Notes: generated by a model not told the origin, from the letters alone. A DNA stretch of 64,000 nucleotides from an uncultured Coriobacteriaceae bacterium (GCA_900539345.1 UQBS01000002.1:1-64000), one strand, 5' to 3'. Counted from the stretch's first letter, positions 26,721 to 35,873 are shown. A program made the numbers and translations.

Positions 26721-28124
26721 GTGAACCGTACAACCGTCGCCAGCATCTTCGCTAACTCCGAAAGCCTTGGGGGAACCACGCTGACCGTGGCGGGATGGGC
26801 GCGCTCCATCCGTGACTCCAAGGCCGTGGGATTCATTGCCCTCAACGACGGCAGCTGCTTCAACAACCTTCAGGTCGTCCTGAGCCGCGATGTCCTGTCC
26901 AACTACGAAGAGATCGTCGCGCAGAACGTCGGCACCGCCTTCGTCGTGACCGGCGAGCTTGTGCTGACGCCCGGCGCCCAGCAGCCCTTCGAGCTCAAGG
27001 CGCTTACCATCGAGGTCGAGGGCCCCTCTGCTCCCGACTACCCGCTGCAGAAGAAGCGCCACACCGTCGAGTACCTGCGCACCATCCAGCATCTGCGTCC
27101 CCGCACCAACCTGTTCAGCGCCGTGTTCCGCGTGCGCTCTGTGGCCGCCTTCGCTATCCACTCCTTCTTCCAGGAGCGCGGCTTCGTCTATGTGAACACG
27201 CCCATCATCACCGCCAGCGACTGCGAGGGTGCCGGCGAGATGTTCCATGTGACCACGATCGACCCGGCCAACCCGCCGCTCGACGACCACGGCAACGTCG
27301 ACTACAGCCAGGACTTCTTCGGCAAGGCCGCCAATCTCACGGTGTCGGGCCAGCTTCAGGCCGAGAACTTCGCCATGGCGTTCGGCGACGTCTACACCTT
27401 CGGCCCGACGTTCCGCGCCGAGAACTCCAACACGCAGCGCCATGCCGCCGAGTTCTGGATGGTGGAGCCCGAGATCGCCTTCGCCGACCTCGAGGACGAC
27501 ATGAACCTCGCCGAGGACATGCTCAAGTATGTCATCCGCTACGTCATGGATCACTGCCCCGACGAGCTCAACTTCTTCAACTCCTTCGTCGACAAGGGCC
27601 TCATCGAGCGCCTGGAGCACGTGGCTTCCAGCGATTTCGGTCGTATCAGCTACACCGACGCCGTCAAGGTCCTCGAAGAGGCTGTTGCCGGCGGTTATGA
27701 GTTTGAGTACCCGGTGTACTGGGGTTGCGACCTGGCCACCGAGCATGAGCGCTTCCTCACCGAGCAGCACTTCAAGCGCCCTGTTTTTGTGACCGACTAC
27801 CCCGCCGAGATCAAGGCGTTCTACATGCGCATGAACGACGACGGCAAGACCGTCGCGGCCACCGACTGCCTGGTGCCCGGCATCGGCGAGATCATCGGCG
27901 GCTCGCAGCGTGAGGAACGCCTCGACCTGCTCGAGAAGCGCATCGCCGACCTGGGCATGAACCCCGAGCAGTACAAGTACTACCTCGACCTGCGCCGTTA
28001 TGGCAGCTGCAAGCATGCAGGCTTCGGCCTGGGCTTCGAGCGCCTGGTGATGTACCTCACGGGCGTGTCGAACATACGCGACGTGCTGCCGCACCCCCGC
28101 ACCGTGGGCAACGCGGATTTCTAA
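26721..28124 (+). CDS. asnS: Asparaginyl-tRNA synthetase
   Basis: Class IIb synthetase of 467 residues. The N-terminal OB-fold ([23 protein letters not shown]) binds the anticodon, and the catalytic domain shows motif 2 ([19 protein letters not shown]) and motif 3 ending [15 protein letters not shown]. The C-terminal [10 protein letters not shown] is characteristic of AsnRS rather than AspRS. I chose GTG 26721 with AAGGGGAGG nine bases upstream; the longer frame adds a non-homologous head. Confidence 0.95.
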   Translation: MNRTTVASIFANSESLGGTTLTVAGWARSIRDSKAVGFIALNDGSCFNNLQVVLSRDVLSNYEEIVAQNVGTAFVVTGELVLTPGAQQPFELKALTIEVEGPSAPDYPLQKKRHTVEYLRTIQHLRPRTNLFSAVFRVRSVAAFAIHSFFQERGFVYVNTPIITASDCEGAGEMFHVTTIDPANPPLDDHGNVDYSQDFFGKAANLTVSGQLQAENFAMAFGDVYTFGPTFRAENSNTQRHAAEFWMVEPEIAFADLEDDMNLAEDMLKYVIRYVMDHCPDELNFFNSFVDKGLIERLEHVASSDFGRISYTDAVKVLEEAVAGGYEFEYPVYWGCDLATEHERFLTEQHFKRPVFVTDYPAEIKAFYMRMNDDGKTVAATDCLVPGIGEIIGGSQREERLDLLEKRIADLGMNPEQYKYYLDLRRYGSCKHAGFGLGFERLVMYLTGVSNIRDVLPHPRTVGNADF

Positions 28125-28267
28125 GGAACGAGCGCAAGACGCCGCACCGGCGTCACATGAGAGATTACGCGCGGGGCGTGCCACCGGGTGCGCCCCGCGG
28201 TATAGTCTTCTGCGTGCTTGGCCACGATAGCCCCTAACCTGTTTTTGCTTCGCCTTAAAGGAGTCTT

Positions 28268-28915
28268 ATGCGCATCATCGCAGGCAGTGCCCGCGGCAGG
28301 GAGATCTCGGCCCCCAAAGGGCTCGAGACGCGCCCTGTGACCGACATCATCCGTGAGTCGCTCTTCAACATCTGGCAGTTCGACGTGGAAGGGGCCGACT
28401 TCCTCGACCTCTTCAGCGGCAGCGGCTGCATGGGCCTGGAGGCCCTCTCCCGCGGCGCCAACCGTGCCGTGATGGTGGACGCAGGCTCCGACCAGGTGCG
28501 TGTCATCCGTGCCAACCTCAAGAAGACGGGCCTGGACAAGTGCCATGCCGAGGTCGTGCGCGACGACGTGTTCCGCGTCATCGGCCATTTGGGCCGCACG
28601 CACCAGACCTTCGACATCGTGTACCTCGACCCGCCCTTCACGGTGGATGAGATCTTCATCCCTGTCATGGAGGCCCTGGCCGACGGCGCCCTGCTCGCCG
28701 AGGGCGGCACGGTCGCCATCCGCACACGCGACCGCAAGGAGATGCCCGACGACTTCGGCGTGCTGCACAAGGTGCGCCTGAAGCGCTACGGCAGCTCTAC
28801 GGTGCACTTCTACGAGCGCGTGGAGGAGGACCGCCAGGACGAGCCTGAGACCGCATCTGAGGACGCTCAGGTTGACGGTGACCTCGCAGCACAGGAGCGC
28901 AGCCAGGATGCATAG
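28268..28915 (+). CDS. rsmD: 16S rRNA (guanine-966 N2)-methyltransferase
   Basis: SAM-dependent rRNA methyltransferase of 215 residues. It begins MRIIAGSARGREI, has the SAM site DLFSGSGCMGLEALSRGA and the catalytic DPPF in DIVYLDPPF. An acidic tail of about 25 residues is extra. Its end overlaps the start of the next gene by 8 bases. AAAGGAG precedes the ATG. Confidence 0.93.
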   Translation: MRIIAGSARGREISAPKGLETRPVTDIIRESLFNIWQFDVEGADFLDLFSGSGCMGLEALSRGANRAVMVDAGSDQVRVIRANLKKTGLDKCHAEVVRDDVFRVIGHLGRTHQTFDIVYLDPPFTVDEIFIPVMEALADGALLAEGGTVAIRTRDRKEMPDDFGVLHKVRLKRYGSSTVHFYERVEEDRQDEPETASEDAQVDGDLAAQERSQDA

Positions 28916-29444
28916 GCAGATGCGTCGCATCAAGCAGCAGCTGAGCCATGAGGCGGCCGTGCAGGTCATGCGCGAGGCGACTTCGGGCGTGTTGGCACTT
29001 GAGGGTGACGACGGCTATCCGTATGCCGTACCCATCAGCCATGTCTGGACTGACGAATGCCTGGGCGGCGAAGATGAGTCCATCGGCCGCATCTATTTTC
29101 ACAGTGCTCGCGAGGGTTACAAGATCGACTCCATCATGGACAGCGAGAAGGCGTCGTTTGCCGTGGTGGTGCGCGACGAGATTGTGCCCGACGAGTACAC
29201 CACGTACTTCAAGAGCGCCATTGCCACCGGGCGCGTGCACGTGCTTGAAGACGACGAGGAGCGCCTGCGCGGCCTTCGCGCCCTGGCTGAGAAGTACAAC
29301 CCCGGCCAGCAGGAAAGCGCCGAGAAGGAGATCTCAGGGGCGATGAGCCATGTGGCCGTCATCGCCTTTGAAGTGGAGGAGCTCACCGGTAAGCAGGCAC
29401 GCGAGCTTGCGATCCGCGAGGCCAAGGCTTCTGGGGTGGAGTAG
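28908..29444 (+). CDS. Pyridoxamine 5'-phosphate oxidase-like flavoprotein
   Basis: A 178-residue FMN-binding split-barrel protein. Visible features of the family are LALEGDDGYPYAVPISHVW, then IYFHSAREGYKIDSI and VVRDEIVPDEYTTYFKSA. Such proteins (nitroimidazole-resistance/NimA-like group) bind FMN or heme; the substrate is not known. ATG 28908 has AGGAG about nine bases upstream; ATG 28920 is an alternative. Co-transcribed with rsmD. Confidence 0.82.
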   Translation: MHRQMRRIKQQLSHEAAVQVMREATSGVLALEGDDGYPYAVPISHVWTDECLGGEDESIGRIYFHSAREGYKIDSIMDSEKASFAVVVRDEIVPDEYTTYFKSAIATGRVHVLEDDEERLRGLRALAEKYNPGQQESAEKEISGAMSHVAVIAFEVEELTGKQARELAIREAKASGVE

Positions 29445-29472
29445 GCCCAGGTTGCAAGTTGTGGTCAGTTCA

Positions 29473-29520
29473 TGAAGCAAAGGTTGCTTCATTGACCTGA
29501 AACACGCGATGCCCTATATT
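29473..29520 (+). promoter_or_regulatory. Promoter and palindrome ahead of initiator tRNA
   Basis: TTGACC (29492-29497) and TATATT (29515-29520) are 17 bases apart. Touching the -35 box is a perfect palindrome TGAAGCAA-AGG-TTGCTTCA (29473-29491), which may be a regulator site. Confidence 0.7.
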
Positions 29521-29548
29521 TACTTCTTGCCGAAAGGCACTCTCCAAT

Positions 29549-29625
29549 TGCGGGATGGAGCAGTCTGGTAGCTCGCCGGGCTCATAACCCGGAGGTCGTC
29601 GGTTCAAATCCGGCTCCCGCGACCA
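29549..29625 (+). tRNA. Initiator tRNA-fMet(CAT)
   Basis: Cloverleaf with anticodon loop CTCATAA and the three consecutive G:C pairs (GGG/CCC) in the anticodon stem that mark initiators. Position 1:72 is a weak T-G pair, D-arm AGCAGTCTGGTAGCT, T-arm CGGTTCAAATCCG, encoded CCA. 77 bases. Confidence 0.95.
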
Positions 29626-29634
29626 AGAAATTTC

Positions 29635-29666
29635 AGCTCAGGGACGTAAGTTCCTGAGCTTTTTTC
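29635..29666 (+). terminator. tRNA-fMet terminator
   Basis: AGCTCAGGGAC-GTAA-GTTCCTGAGCT with one bulge, then TTTTTTC-type tail. Confidence 0.88.
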
Positions 29667-29707
29667 GTTTATGGAGCAGTTCGCTGGTAACTATCAACTC
29701 AGCAATC

Positions 29708-29736
29708 AAAAAAGAGGGCCCCTTGCGGGGCCCTCT
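29708..29736 (-). terminator. Terminator of the EF-G-like gene
   Basis: On the minus strand GAGGGCCCC-GCAA-GGGGCCCTC then TTTTTT, 36 bases past the stop codon. Confidence 0.88.
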
Positions 29737-29771
29737 TGCGTGCGGGTGGTGATGTGCCGCGAGCTGCCTGA

Positions 29772-31838
29772 TTACCTGCCCTCGGAGCGGCTCTTCTGGT
29801 AAGCCTCGACGAGCTTGGCGGCGGTGTCGTAGGGCACCTGCTCGTAGCCCTCGAGCTCGTAGGAGAACTCGCCGGTGCCGCGGGACAGAGACCTCAGGCG
29901 CGTGGAGTAGTCGGTGATCTCGGCGAAGGGCACGGTGGCGATGACCACGGTGTTGCCACGGCCGTCGGAGTCCATGCCGGTGACGCGGCCGCGCGAGGCG
30001 GAGATGTCGCCGGTGACGGCGCCGGCGTAGGCGTCGGGCACGGTGATGGTCATGTTGGCCATGGGCTCGAGGATGACGGGGTCGGCGTGCTCGGCAGCGG
30101 CACGGAAGCCGATGCGGGCGGCCGTTTTGAACGCGATCTCGCTGGAGTCAACGGGGTGGTAGGAACCGTCGTAGCAGGCGACCTTGACGTCGACCATGGG
30201 ATAGCCGGCCAGGACGCCCTCAGTGAGGGTCTCCTGGATGCCCTTGTCCACTGCAGGGATGTACTGGCGAGGAATCTTGCCGCCCACGATCTCGTCGAGG
30301 AACTCGTAGCCACCGCCGGGGTTGGGCTCAAGGCGCAGCCAGCAGTCGCCGAACTGGCCGGCGCCGCCCGTCTGCTTCTTGTGACGACCCTGGGCGCTGG
30401 CGGCCTTGCGGATGGTCTCGCGATAGGGGATGCGCAGGGGCTCGAGGATGGCCTCGACGCCGGTGCGCTCGGCCAGGCGGTTCACCATGACGCTTACCTG
30501 GGCCTCGCCCACGGCGCTCACCACGGTCTGGTGTGTTTCCTCGTTGCGCGTGACGCTGATGGTGGGGTCGGCATCGCAGGTCTTCTCGAGGAAGGCGCTG
30601 AGCTTGTCCTCCTCGTTGCGGTTCTTCGCGCGAATGGCCACCTGGTAGAGCGAGTTGGAGAAGCGGAAGGCCTGGGCCTCGACCTTGCCGGTGGCGCTCA
30701 GGGTGTCGCCCGTGTTGACCTCGAGCTTGGGCACCACGATGATGTCGCCGGCCAGGGCTTTCTTGACGTCGGTGGTCTCACGGCCGCACATGAGGTAGAG
30801 GTGACCCAGGCGCTCGGAGGACTGGGTGCGCGCGCAGATGAGCTCCATGCCGGGCTCGAGCGTGCCGGCAAGCACCTTGAGGAAGGACAGACGGCCCGTC
30901 TGGGCGTCGTTCAGGGTCTTGAAGACGAAGGCGACGGGGCGCTCGTCGGCGGAGCTGATCTTGAGCATCGTGCCGTCGGTGAGGGGCATCTCGCCAAAGT
31001 CGGTGGGGGTGGGGAAGTAGGTCACGATGTCGTCGAGCAGGGCGTTGACGCCCTTCTCCTGCACGGCTGCGCCCACGTAGACGGGCACGAGCATGCGCTG
31101 GGCGATGGCGGTGCCCAGAAGGCCCTCGAGCTCCTCCTGGGTAAGGGCCTCGCCCTCGAGGTACTTCATCATGAGTTCCTCGTCGGCCTCAACGGCCAGG
31201 TCGCACAGGGCCTCGCGTGCGGAGGCGGCGGCGTCGGCGTACTCGGCGGGAATCTCGCCCACGATTTCCTTGCCCTCGGCATCGTAGGTGCGGGCCTGCA
31301 TGTGGATGACGTCGATGAGGCCCTTGAAGTCGGGGCCGACACCCATGGGGATGCTGACGAGGCCCAGGTGGTTGCCGAAGCGATCCTGCAGGCCGGCCAT
31401 GGTGAGGTCGAGGTCGGCGTTGTCCTTGTCGATGCGGTTGATGAAGACGGCGCGCGCGACGGGCTGCTCGTCGGTGGCGTACCACAGCTTCACAGTCGTG
31501 GGCTGGGGTCCCTCCACCGCGTCAACCACGAAAAGGGCCGTTTCGGCCACGGAGATGGCGGCGTAGGCGTCGCCGATGAAGTCAGGGTAGCACGGGGCGT
31601 CGAGAACGTTGATCTTGCAACCCTTGTGCTCCACGGGCGCGATGGAGGTGGAGATGGAGAAGTTGCGCTTGCTCTCTTCGGGGTCGAAGTCGAGCGTGGG
31701 CTTCGAGCCGGCGTGGCCTCCCAGGCGGGCGGTCTTGCCGGTGAGATGCAGCATGGCCTCGGCAAGCTTAGTCTTGCCGACGCCTCCCTGTCCCACAAGG
31801 ACTACGTTGCGAACCTTATCGGTCTGAGGTGCAGCCAT
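29772..31838 (-). CDS. Elongation factor G paralogue (FusA2/EF-G-like GTPase)
   Basis: A 688-residue translational GTPase with the five-domain EF-G layout. G1 is GQGGVGKT and G4 is NRIDKD, but G3 reads DAPCYPDF where true EF-G has DTPGHVDF, so the residue matching the catalytic His is Tyr. These changes place it in the actinobacterial FusA2 / EF-G-like group rather than canonical FusA; function in that group is uncertain. TTAGGAG lies eight bases before the ATG. It is a single-gene unit with its own terminator. Confidence 0.88.
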   Translation of the reverse strand: MAAPQTDKVRNVVLVGQGGVGKTKLAEAMLHLTGKTARLGGHAGSKPTLDFDPEESKRNFSISTSIAPVEHKGCKINVLDAPCYPDFIGDAYAAISVAETALFVVDAVEGPQPTTVKLWYATDEQPVARAVFINRIDKDNADLDLTMAGLQDRFGNHLGLVSIPMGVGPDFKGLIDVIHMQARTYDAEGKEIVGEIPAEYADAAASAREALCDLAVEADEELMMKYLEGEALTQEELEGLLGTAIAQRMLVPVYVGAAVQEKGVNALLDDIVTYFPTPTDFGEMPLTDGTMLKISSADERPVAFVFKTLNDAQTGRLSFLKVLAGTLEPGMELICARTQSSERLGHLYLMCGRETTDVKKALAGDIIVVPKLEVNTGDTLSATGKVEAQAFRFSNSLYQVAIRAKNRNEEDKLSAFLEKTCDADPTISVTRNEETHQTVVSAVGEAQVSVMVNRLAERTGVEAILEPLRIPYRETIRKAASAQGRHKKQTGGAGQFGDCWLRLEPNPGGGYEFLDEIVGGKIPRQYIPAVDKGIQETLTEGVLAGYPMVDVKVACYDGSYHPVDSSEIAFKTAARIGFRAAAEHADPVILEPMANMTITVPDAYAGAVTGDISASRGRVTGMDSDGRGNTVVIATVPFAEITDYSTRLRSLSRGTGEFSYELEGYEQVPYDTAAKLVEAYQKSRSEGR

Positions 31839-31954
31839 ACCAGTCTCCTAACCTCGACATTGACGACCCCCTGACTCAGGCTGCCGTTTGGCGGCGCGGC
31901 GGGGGGCATAGACACGAGCTTGAAACCGAACATGCGTGCATGTCAGATATCTTA

Positions 31955-31983
31955 TTCACAATTCCTGCAAAAAACAATATACT
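31955..31983 (+). promoter_or_regulatory. Promoter for the 98-residue hypothetical gene
   Basis: TTCACA (31955-31960) and TATACT (31978-31983) with 17-base spacing in an AT-rich stretch between divergent genes. Confidence 0.65.
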
Positions 31984-32060
31984 GTCTCTTACGTCGCCGA
32001 AAGGCGGAGCAAAAGGTACCCTGCCGTGGATGGCGGGGTCACGGAGCAAAGGAGCGCATC

Positions 32061-32357
32061 ATGGGTCTCAAAGCTGCTGAACCGCTTCAAATCGCACCTG
32101 AGGAGCTCTCGTCCTACCTGAGCGCCAAGCATGCCGTGTACATGGACTACGCTGGTGCTTCCTACTACCTGACCGACGCCAACGAGAACTATTGGCGCGT
32201 TCAGGACACCGCCGCGCTCAACGACAAAGGGCATTACACCGACGTGACGTCGCCCTTGGCCCGCGTCGAGGAGTTCCTCGCCGAGCCTGCCGTTGACGGC
32301 AAGTCCATCGCCGACATGGCACCCGAGGCCACCTTCTACGCATCGGAGAAGAAGTAA
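32061..32357 (+). CDS. Hypothetical 98-residue protein
   Basis: Starts MGLKAAEPLQ at ATG 32061 with GGAG seven bases upstream and a strong promoter. It is soluble, acidic, without signal or membrane segment, and rich in Tyr/Ala/Asp near YMDYAGASYYLTDANENYW. I do not recognise the family. It lies between the EF-G paralogue and a toxin-antitoxin pair; the flavoprotein remnant at 33153 may once have been its neighbour. Confidence 0.65.
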   Translation: MGLKAAEPLQIAPEELSSYLSAKHAVYMDYAGASYYLTDANENYWRVQDTAALNDKGHYTDVTSPLARVEEFLAEPAVDGKSIADMAPEATFYASEKK

Positions 32358-32379
32358 GGGTTTCCGCCTGCAATACGCG

Positions 32380-32440
32380 TGTAAGAAGAAACCCCGCAGG
32401 TTTCAAGCCCTGAAGGAGGGCGAGGAACCTGCGGGGTTTC
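32380..32440 (-). terminator. Terminator behind the toxin gene
   Basis: GAAACCCCGCAGG (32388-32400) pairs with 32428-32440; on the minus strand it is followed by TTTCTTCTTAC. It can also stop the 98-residue gene from the other side, though without a good T tail. Confidence 0.6.
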
Positions 32441-32455
32441 GTGTGCTGAGGATGC

Positions 32456-32761
32456 TCATACGAGCCGAGCGTAGTCCTGCGTTTGGTGAAAGATGTGGGC
32501 GATAACGATTTTGTCGTTGGTGACTTTGTACAAGGCTACGTAACGCTTGATGTGGATGGGGCGATATCCGAGTGCGGCGAGTTCGGGTAGATGCGACAGC
32601 GGATGCATGAGGGGCATCTCACATACCAGGGTTATCTGGTGGTCGAACTCGTTCATGAATTCGTTTGCGGCCGCAGGGCTGAGTAGGGTTGAGGCCAAAT
32701 ATGAGACCATGGACTCGTATTCGCGCTGCGCCTCACGGGTGATGACTGCCTTATAGGTCAT
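32456..32761 (-). CDS. RelE/ParE-family toxin
   Basis: Toxin of 101 residues with the RelE/ParE plan: MTYKAVITREAQREYESMVSYL at the start, RPIHIKRYVALYKV in the middle strands and IVIAHIFHQTQDYARLV at the end. The family inhibits translation by mRNA cleavage or blocks gyrase; which applies here is unknown. I start at 32761, where it overlaps the antitoxin end by 11 bases; the longer frame lies inside the antitoxin gene. Confidence 0.85.
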   Translation of the reverse strand: MTYKAVITREAQREYESMVSYLASTLLSPAAANEFMNEFDHQITLVCEMPLMHPLSHLPELAALGYRPIHIKRYVALYKVTNDKIVIAHIFHQTQDYARLV

Positions 32762-33017
32762 AGCGCTGACGGATCGAGGCAGAGAAGGCCGAGAAGTCCG
32801 TGTAATCACCCGAGGCAATTTCGGTTTCGGCAAGCAACATGCGAGAGAGAAGTTTTGCCTTAGCGACTTCCTCGCGCTGCGCCTCGTATTCTTCGTTGCT
32901 CAGGCAATGCATCGCGCTGTATCCATTGCGCGTCACTGTGACATCGTGCTCCCGTTCAACGAGAGAGGCAAACGCCGCGGTATCTTTCATATCTCGAACC
33001 GGTACACAAACAGGCAT
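32751..33017 (-). CDS. Phd/YefM-type antitoxin
   Basis: An 88-residue partner of the downstream toxin. The N-terminal MPVCVPVRDMKDTAAFASLVE with VTVTRNGYSAM is the DNA-binding Phd/YefM fold; the C-terminal half would wrap the toxin. AAGGAGG precedes the ATG. It probably represses its own promoter. The pair lies between a hypothetical gene and a broken flavoprotein gene. Confidence 0.85.
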   Translation of the reverse strand: MPVCVPVRDMKDTAAFASLVEREHDVTVTRNGYSAMHCLSNEEYEAQREEVAKAKLLSRMLLAETEIASGDYTDFSAFSASIRQRYDL

Positions 33018-33152
33018 CAGGACCCTCCTTCACCTAACTGTGGCCAAATTGTACCACGAACAGACACTAGCCTAAAAGAGCGATCCTGGAAGGTGCTTTG
33101 GCTCGGCGGGAGAGCTTTCGAAAGCTTGTGTCCGGGGTCCTTGATTCGCCAC

Positions 33153-33341
33153 TTATACGAGAACGCTGAGGTCCTCTCCGTCACCGGTGAGGTCATCCCC
33201 CGTCTGTACGCATCCGGCAACAACTCCGGCATCGGCGGCCCGGGCCTCTTCTACAACGGCGCCGGCGGAACCCTGGGCCCTGGCTTCACCTTTGCCTACA
33301 TCGCAGGCATGAACGCCGCGCAGCTGACTCCCTGGGAGTAA
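33153..33341 (+). pseudogene. C-terminal remnant of an FAD-dependent fumarate-reductase-like flavoprotein
   Basis: The last 62 codons of this frame match the C-terminus of FAD_binding_2 flavoproteins: RLYASGNNSGIGG, then GGTLGPGFTFAYIAGMNAA. The FAD domain that should precede it is missing, and the sequence just upstream (33018-33150) shows no related coding signal. No ribosome site or start is apparent. It looks like a gene truncated when neighbouring DNA, perhaps the toxin-antitoxin pair, was inserted or rearranged. Confidence 0.75.
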
Positions 33342-33363
33342 GACAGGCTGTAAACCCCTCTTT

Positions 33364-33396
33364 GGGCGCTTCTCCTTCGGGAGGGGCGCCTTTTCT
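33364..33396 (+). terminator. Terminator behind the flavoprotein remnant
   Basis: GGGCGCTTCTCC-TTCG-GGAGGGGCGCC followed by TTTTCTCGTT; a surviving terminator of the lost gene. Confidence 0.75.
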
Positions 33397-33406
33397 CGTT
33401 GTTGGA

Positions 33407-33435
33407 TTGTTTCTGGTGTGTTAACCTGCTTAAAT
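33407..33435 (+). promoter_or_regulatory. Possible promoter of the alanine symporter gene
   Basis: TTGTTT (33407-33412) and TTAAAT (33430-33435) with 17-base spacing, 33 bases before the start codon. Confidence 0.4.
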
Positions 33436-33467
33436 GCTCATCCGACGAGAAAAAGAGGGGGCTCGCT

Positions 33468-34979
33468 GTGGATATAAACGAATGGCTTGTCAAGGTGACA
33501 GGCGATATCGACGGCTTCATGTACACCTACATCCTGTTGGCGCTGCTTGTGTTCACGGGTATCTGGTACACGATTCGTACCCGCGCGGTGCAGATTCGCT
33601 ATATCAAGGACATGTTCACCCAGCTCACGGAGAAGAAGCACGTTGAGGGCGGGCACGCCATCTCGTCGTTCCAGGCGCTGATGGTGTCCACGGCGAGTCG
33701 CGTGGGCACGGGCAACATCGCCGGCGTCGCCACCGCCGTCGCCACCGGCGGCCCGGGCGCCGTCTTCTGGATGTGGGTCATGGCGCTCGTGGGCGCCGCC
33801 TCGGCCTTCATCGAGTCCACGCTTGCCCAGATCTTCAAGGTGAGGGGCAAGGACGGCGAGTTCCGCGGAGGCCCCGCCTACTATATCGAGCAGGGCCTGG
33901 GACATCGCTGGCTCGGCATCGTCTTTGCCGTGCTGCTCATCCTGTGCTTCGCGTTCGGCTTCAACGGCCTGCAGGCCTTCAATGCGGCCAGCTCGCTTGA
34001 GTACTATACGGGCAAGGGTGCTCTTGGCCACAAGGCCGCCATTGCCTGCGGCATCGTGCTTGCCGTTATGACGGCGTTCGTCATCTTCGGCGGTGCGCGT
34101 CGCATCAGCGTCATCACCTCGATCATCGTGCCTGTCATGGCGCTCGTCTACATCGCCATCGCTATGTGGACCACGTTCTCCAACATCACCGACCTGCCTG
34201 CCGTCTTCGGCCTCATGTTCGCTTCGGCCTTCGACTGGCAGTCCATCTTCGGCGGATTCGCTGGTTCGGTGGTCATGCTGGGCATCAAGCGCGGCCTGTA
34301 CTCCAACGAGGCCGGTATGGGCTCCGCGCCTAACGCCGCCGCCACCGCGAGCGTTTCCCACCCCGTGAAGCAGGGCCTCGTGCAGAGTCTGTCCGTCTAC
34401 ATCGACACGCTGGTCATCTGCACCTGCTCGGCGATGATGGTCCTCGTGTTCTACGTGCAGAACCCGGCTGCCGCCGAGGGTCTCAACGGCATGCCCCTCG
34501 TGCAGATGGCCGTGAACAACGCGGTGGGCGAGTGGGGCATCCACGTCATCACGTTCGCCATCTTCGCGTTCGCCTTCTCGAGCCTCATCGGCAACTACTT
34601 CTACGCCGAGAGCAACCTGCGCTTCATCAAGGACGGTAGCCCCGTGCTGCTCACCGTGTTCCGCCTTGCCTGCATCGTCTTCATCTACCTCGGTGCTGTC
34701 AACAGCTTCGACCTTGCCTGGAACCTGGCAGACATCTTCATGGGCTTCATGGCCATTATGAACCTCCTCGCCATTCTCCTGCTGGGCAAGTGGGCCATCC
34801 GCGCGCTTGACGACTACACGGCGCAGCGCAACGCCGGCAAGGACCCGGTGTTCGTGGCCGATTCCATCGAGGGTCTGCCCGCCACCCAGTGCTGGCACGT
34901 GGGAGAGGACGACCTCAAGGACGTGGGCCCCGAGCCGGTGAAGGAGTTCTGGCGCGAGTCGATCGACCCGGAGCAGTAA
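33468..34979 (+). CDS. Sodium:alanine symporter family (AGCS) transporter
   Basis: Integral membrane amino-acid carrier of 503 residues with about ten to eleven spans. The family motif region NIAGVATAVATGGPGAVFWMW is clear, as are the conserved loop GGPAYYIEQGLG and RGLYSNEAGMGSAPNAAA. It imports alanine or glycine with sodium. The start is GTG 33468 (VDINEWLVK) with GAGGGGG upstream; the ATG at 33399 would add 23 unlikely residues. No terminator with a T tail is obvious downstream. Confidence 0.93.
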   Translation: MDINEWLVKVTGDIDGFMYTYILLALLVFTGIWYTIRTRAVQIRYIKDMFTQLTEKKHVEGGHAISSFQALMVSTASRVGTGNIAGVATAVATGGPGAVFWMWVMALVGAASAFIESTLAQIFKVRGKDGEFRGGPAYYIEQGLGHRWLGIVFAVLLILCFAFGFNGLQAFNAASSLEYYTGKGALGHKAAIACGIVLAVMTAFVIFGGARRISVITSIIVPVMALVYIAIAMWTTFSNITDLPAVFGLMFASAFDWQSIFGGFAGSVVMLGIKRGLYSNEAGMGSAPNAAATASVSHPVKQGLVQSLSVYIDTLVICTCSAMMVLVFYVQNPAAAEGLNGMPLVQMAVNNAVGEWGIHVITFAIFAFAFSSLIGNYFYAESNLRFIKDGSPVLLTVFRLACIVFIYLGAVNSFDLAWNLADIFMGFMAIMNLLAILLLGKWAIRALDDYTAQRNAGKDPVFVADSIEGLPATQCWHVGEDDLKDVGPEPVKEFWRESIDPEQ

Positions 34980-35124
34980 GAGCGCCTGGCTGAGCCGCCC
35001 AACATACACGTGTTCCCTGTGCGGCACCCTTTGCGGGGTGCCGCTCTTTGTATACGGCCTGCTACCATAGGTGAAGCATGAGGACTTTGGAGGGCGCCCT
35101 ATGCGGGCCCAGAGAGGATGTGCC

Positions 35125-35733
35125 ATGAGCGAGAAGAAGACGGTGGTCGTTGCCAGCAACAACGCCCACAAGATCGAGGAGATCCGCGCGATTCTGGGCG
35201 CGGTGCTGCCTGACGCCGAGTTCAAGGCGATGGGCGAGATCGGCGGGCTTCCCGAGCCTGAGGAGACGGGCACGACCTTCGAGGAGAACGCCTTCATCAA
35301 GGCGCAGACCATCCACGACCTCACCGGCCTGCCCACGGTGGCCGACGACTCGGGCCTCGTGGTGGACGCCCTCGACGGGGCACCGGGCGTCTATTCGGCC
35401 CGCTATTGCGGTGTGCACGGGGACGACGCCGCCAACAACGCGAAGCTGCTGCGCGAGATGGAGGGCGTGCCGCAGGAGAAGCGTACGGCCCGCTTCATGA
35501 GCTGCGTGGCCTATGTCGATGCCGACGTGCGTACCTGCGGCATCGGCTCGTGCGAGGGCACTGTGGGCTTCGAGGGCCGTGGTACCAACGGCTTCGGCTA
35601 CGACCCGCTCTTCTGGCCTGAGGACACGCCCGGCAAGACCATGGCCGAGCTCACGCCCGAGGAGAAGAACGCCATCTCGCATCGCAAGCACGCCATCGAG
35701 GCGCTCGCCCAGGAGCTCGCGAAGCTCGGATAG
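35125..35733 (+). CDS. rdgB: XTP/dITP diphosphatase
   Basis: House-cleaning enzyme of 202 residues hydrolysing non-canonical purine triphosphates (ITP, XTP). The HAM1 motifs SNNAHKIEEI near the start and TVADDSGLVVDALDG are present, with TNGFGYDPLFW and SHRKHAIEAL near the end. ATG 35125 follows AGAGGA; in-frame upstream starts are less conserved. Confidence 0.95.
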   Translation: MSEKKTVVVASNNAHKIEEIRAILGAVLPDAEFKAMGEIGGLPEPEETGTTFEENAFIKAQTIHDLTGLPTVADDSGLVVDALDGAPGVYSARYCGVHGDDAANNAKLLREMEGVPQEKRTARFMSCVAYVDADVRTCGIGSCEGTVGFEGRGTNGFGYDPLFWPEDTPGKTMAELTPEEKNAISHRKHAIEALAQELAKLG

Positions 35734-35748
35734 GCGCGCCTTATACGC

Positions 35749-35823
35749 AAAACGCAAACGTACGCGCGTTTTTTGAGGCTTTCCTGGGGAAACGCCGAAA
35801 AAAGCAGCGTACGTTTGCGTTTT
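35749..35823. terminator. Bidirectional terminator / cruciform between rdgB and dtd
   Basis: AAAACGCAAACGTACGC (35749-35765) and its exact complement at 35807-35823 form a 17-bp perfect stem, with inner pairing of GCGTTTTTT to AAAAAAGC. T-runs on both strands suit both convergent genes. Confidence 0.8.
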
Positions 35824-35873
35824 AATGCGAGAGAGGTCTGTATCGCGCGTTGTGCGGCGCTTCCGGCGACGGC

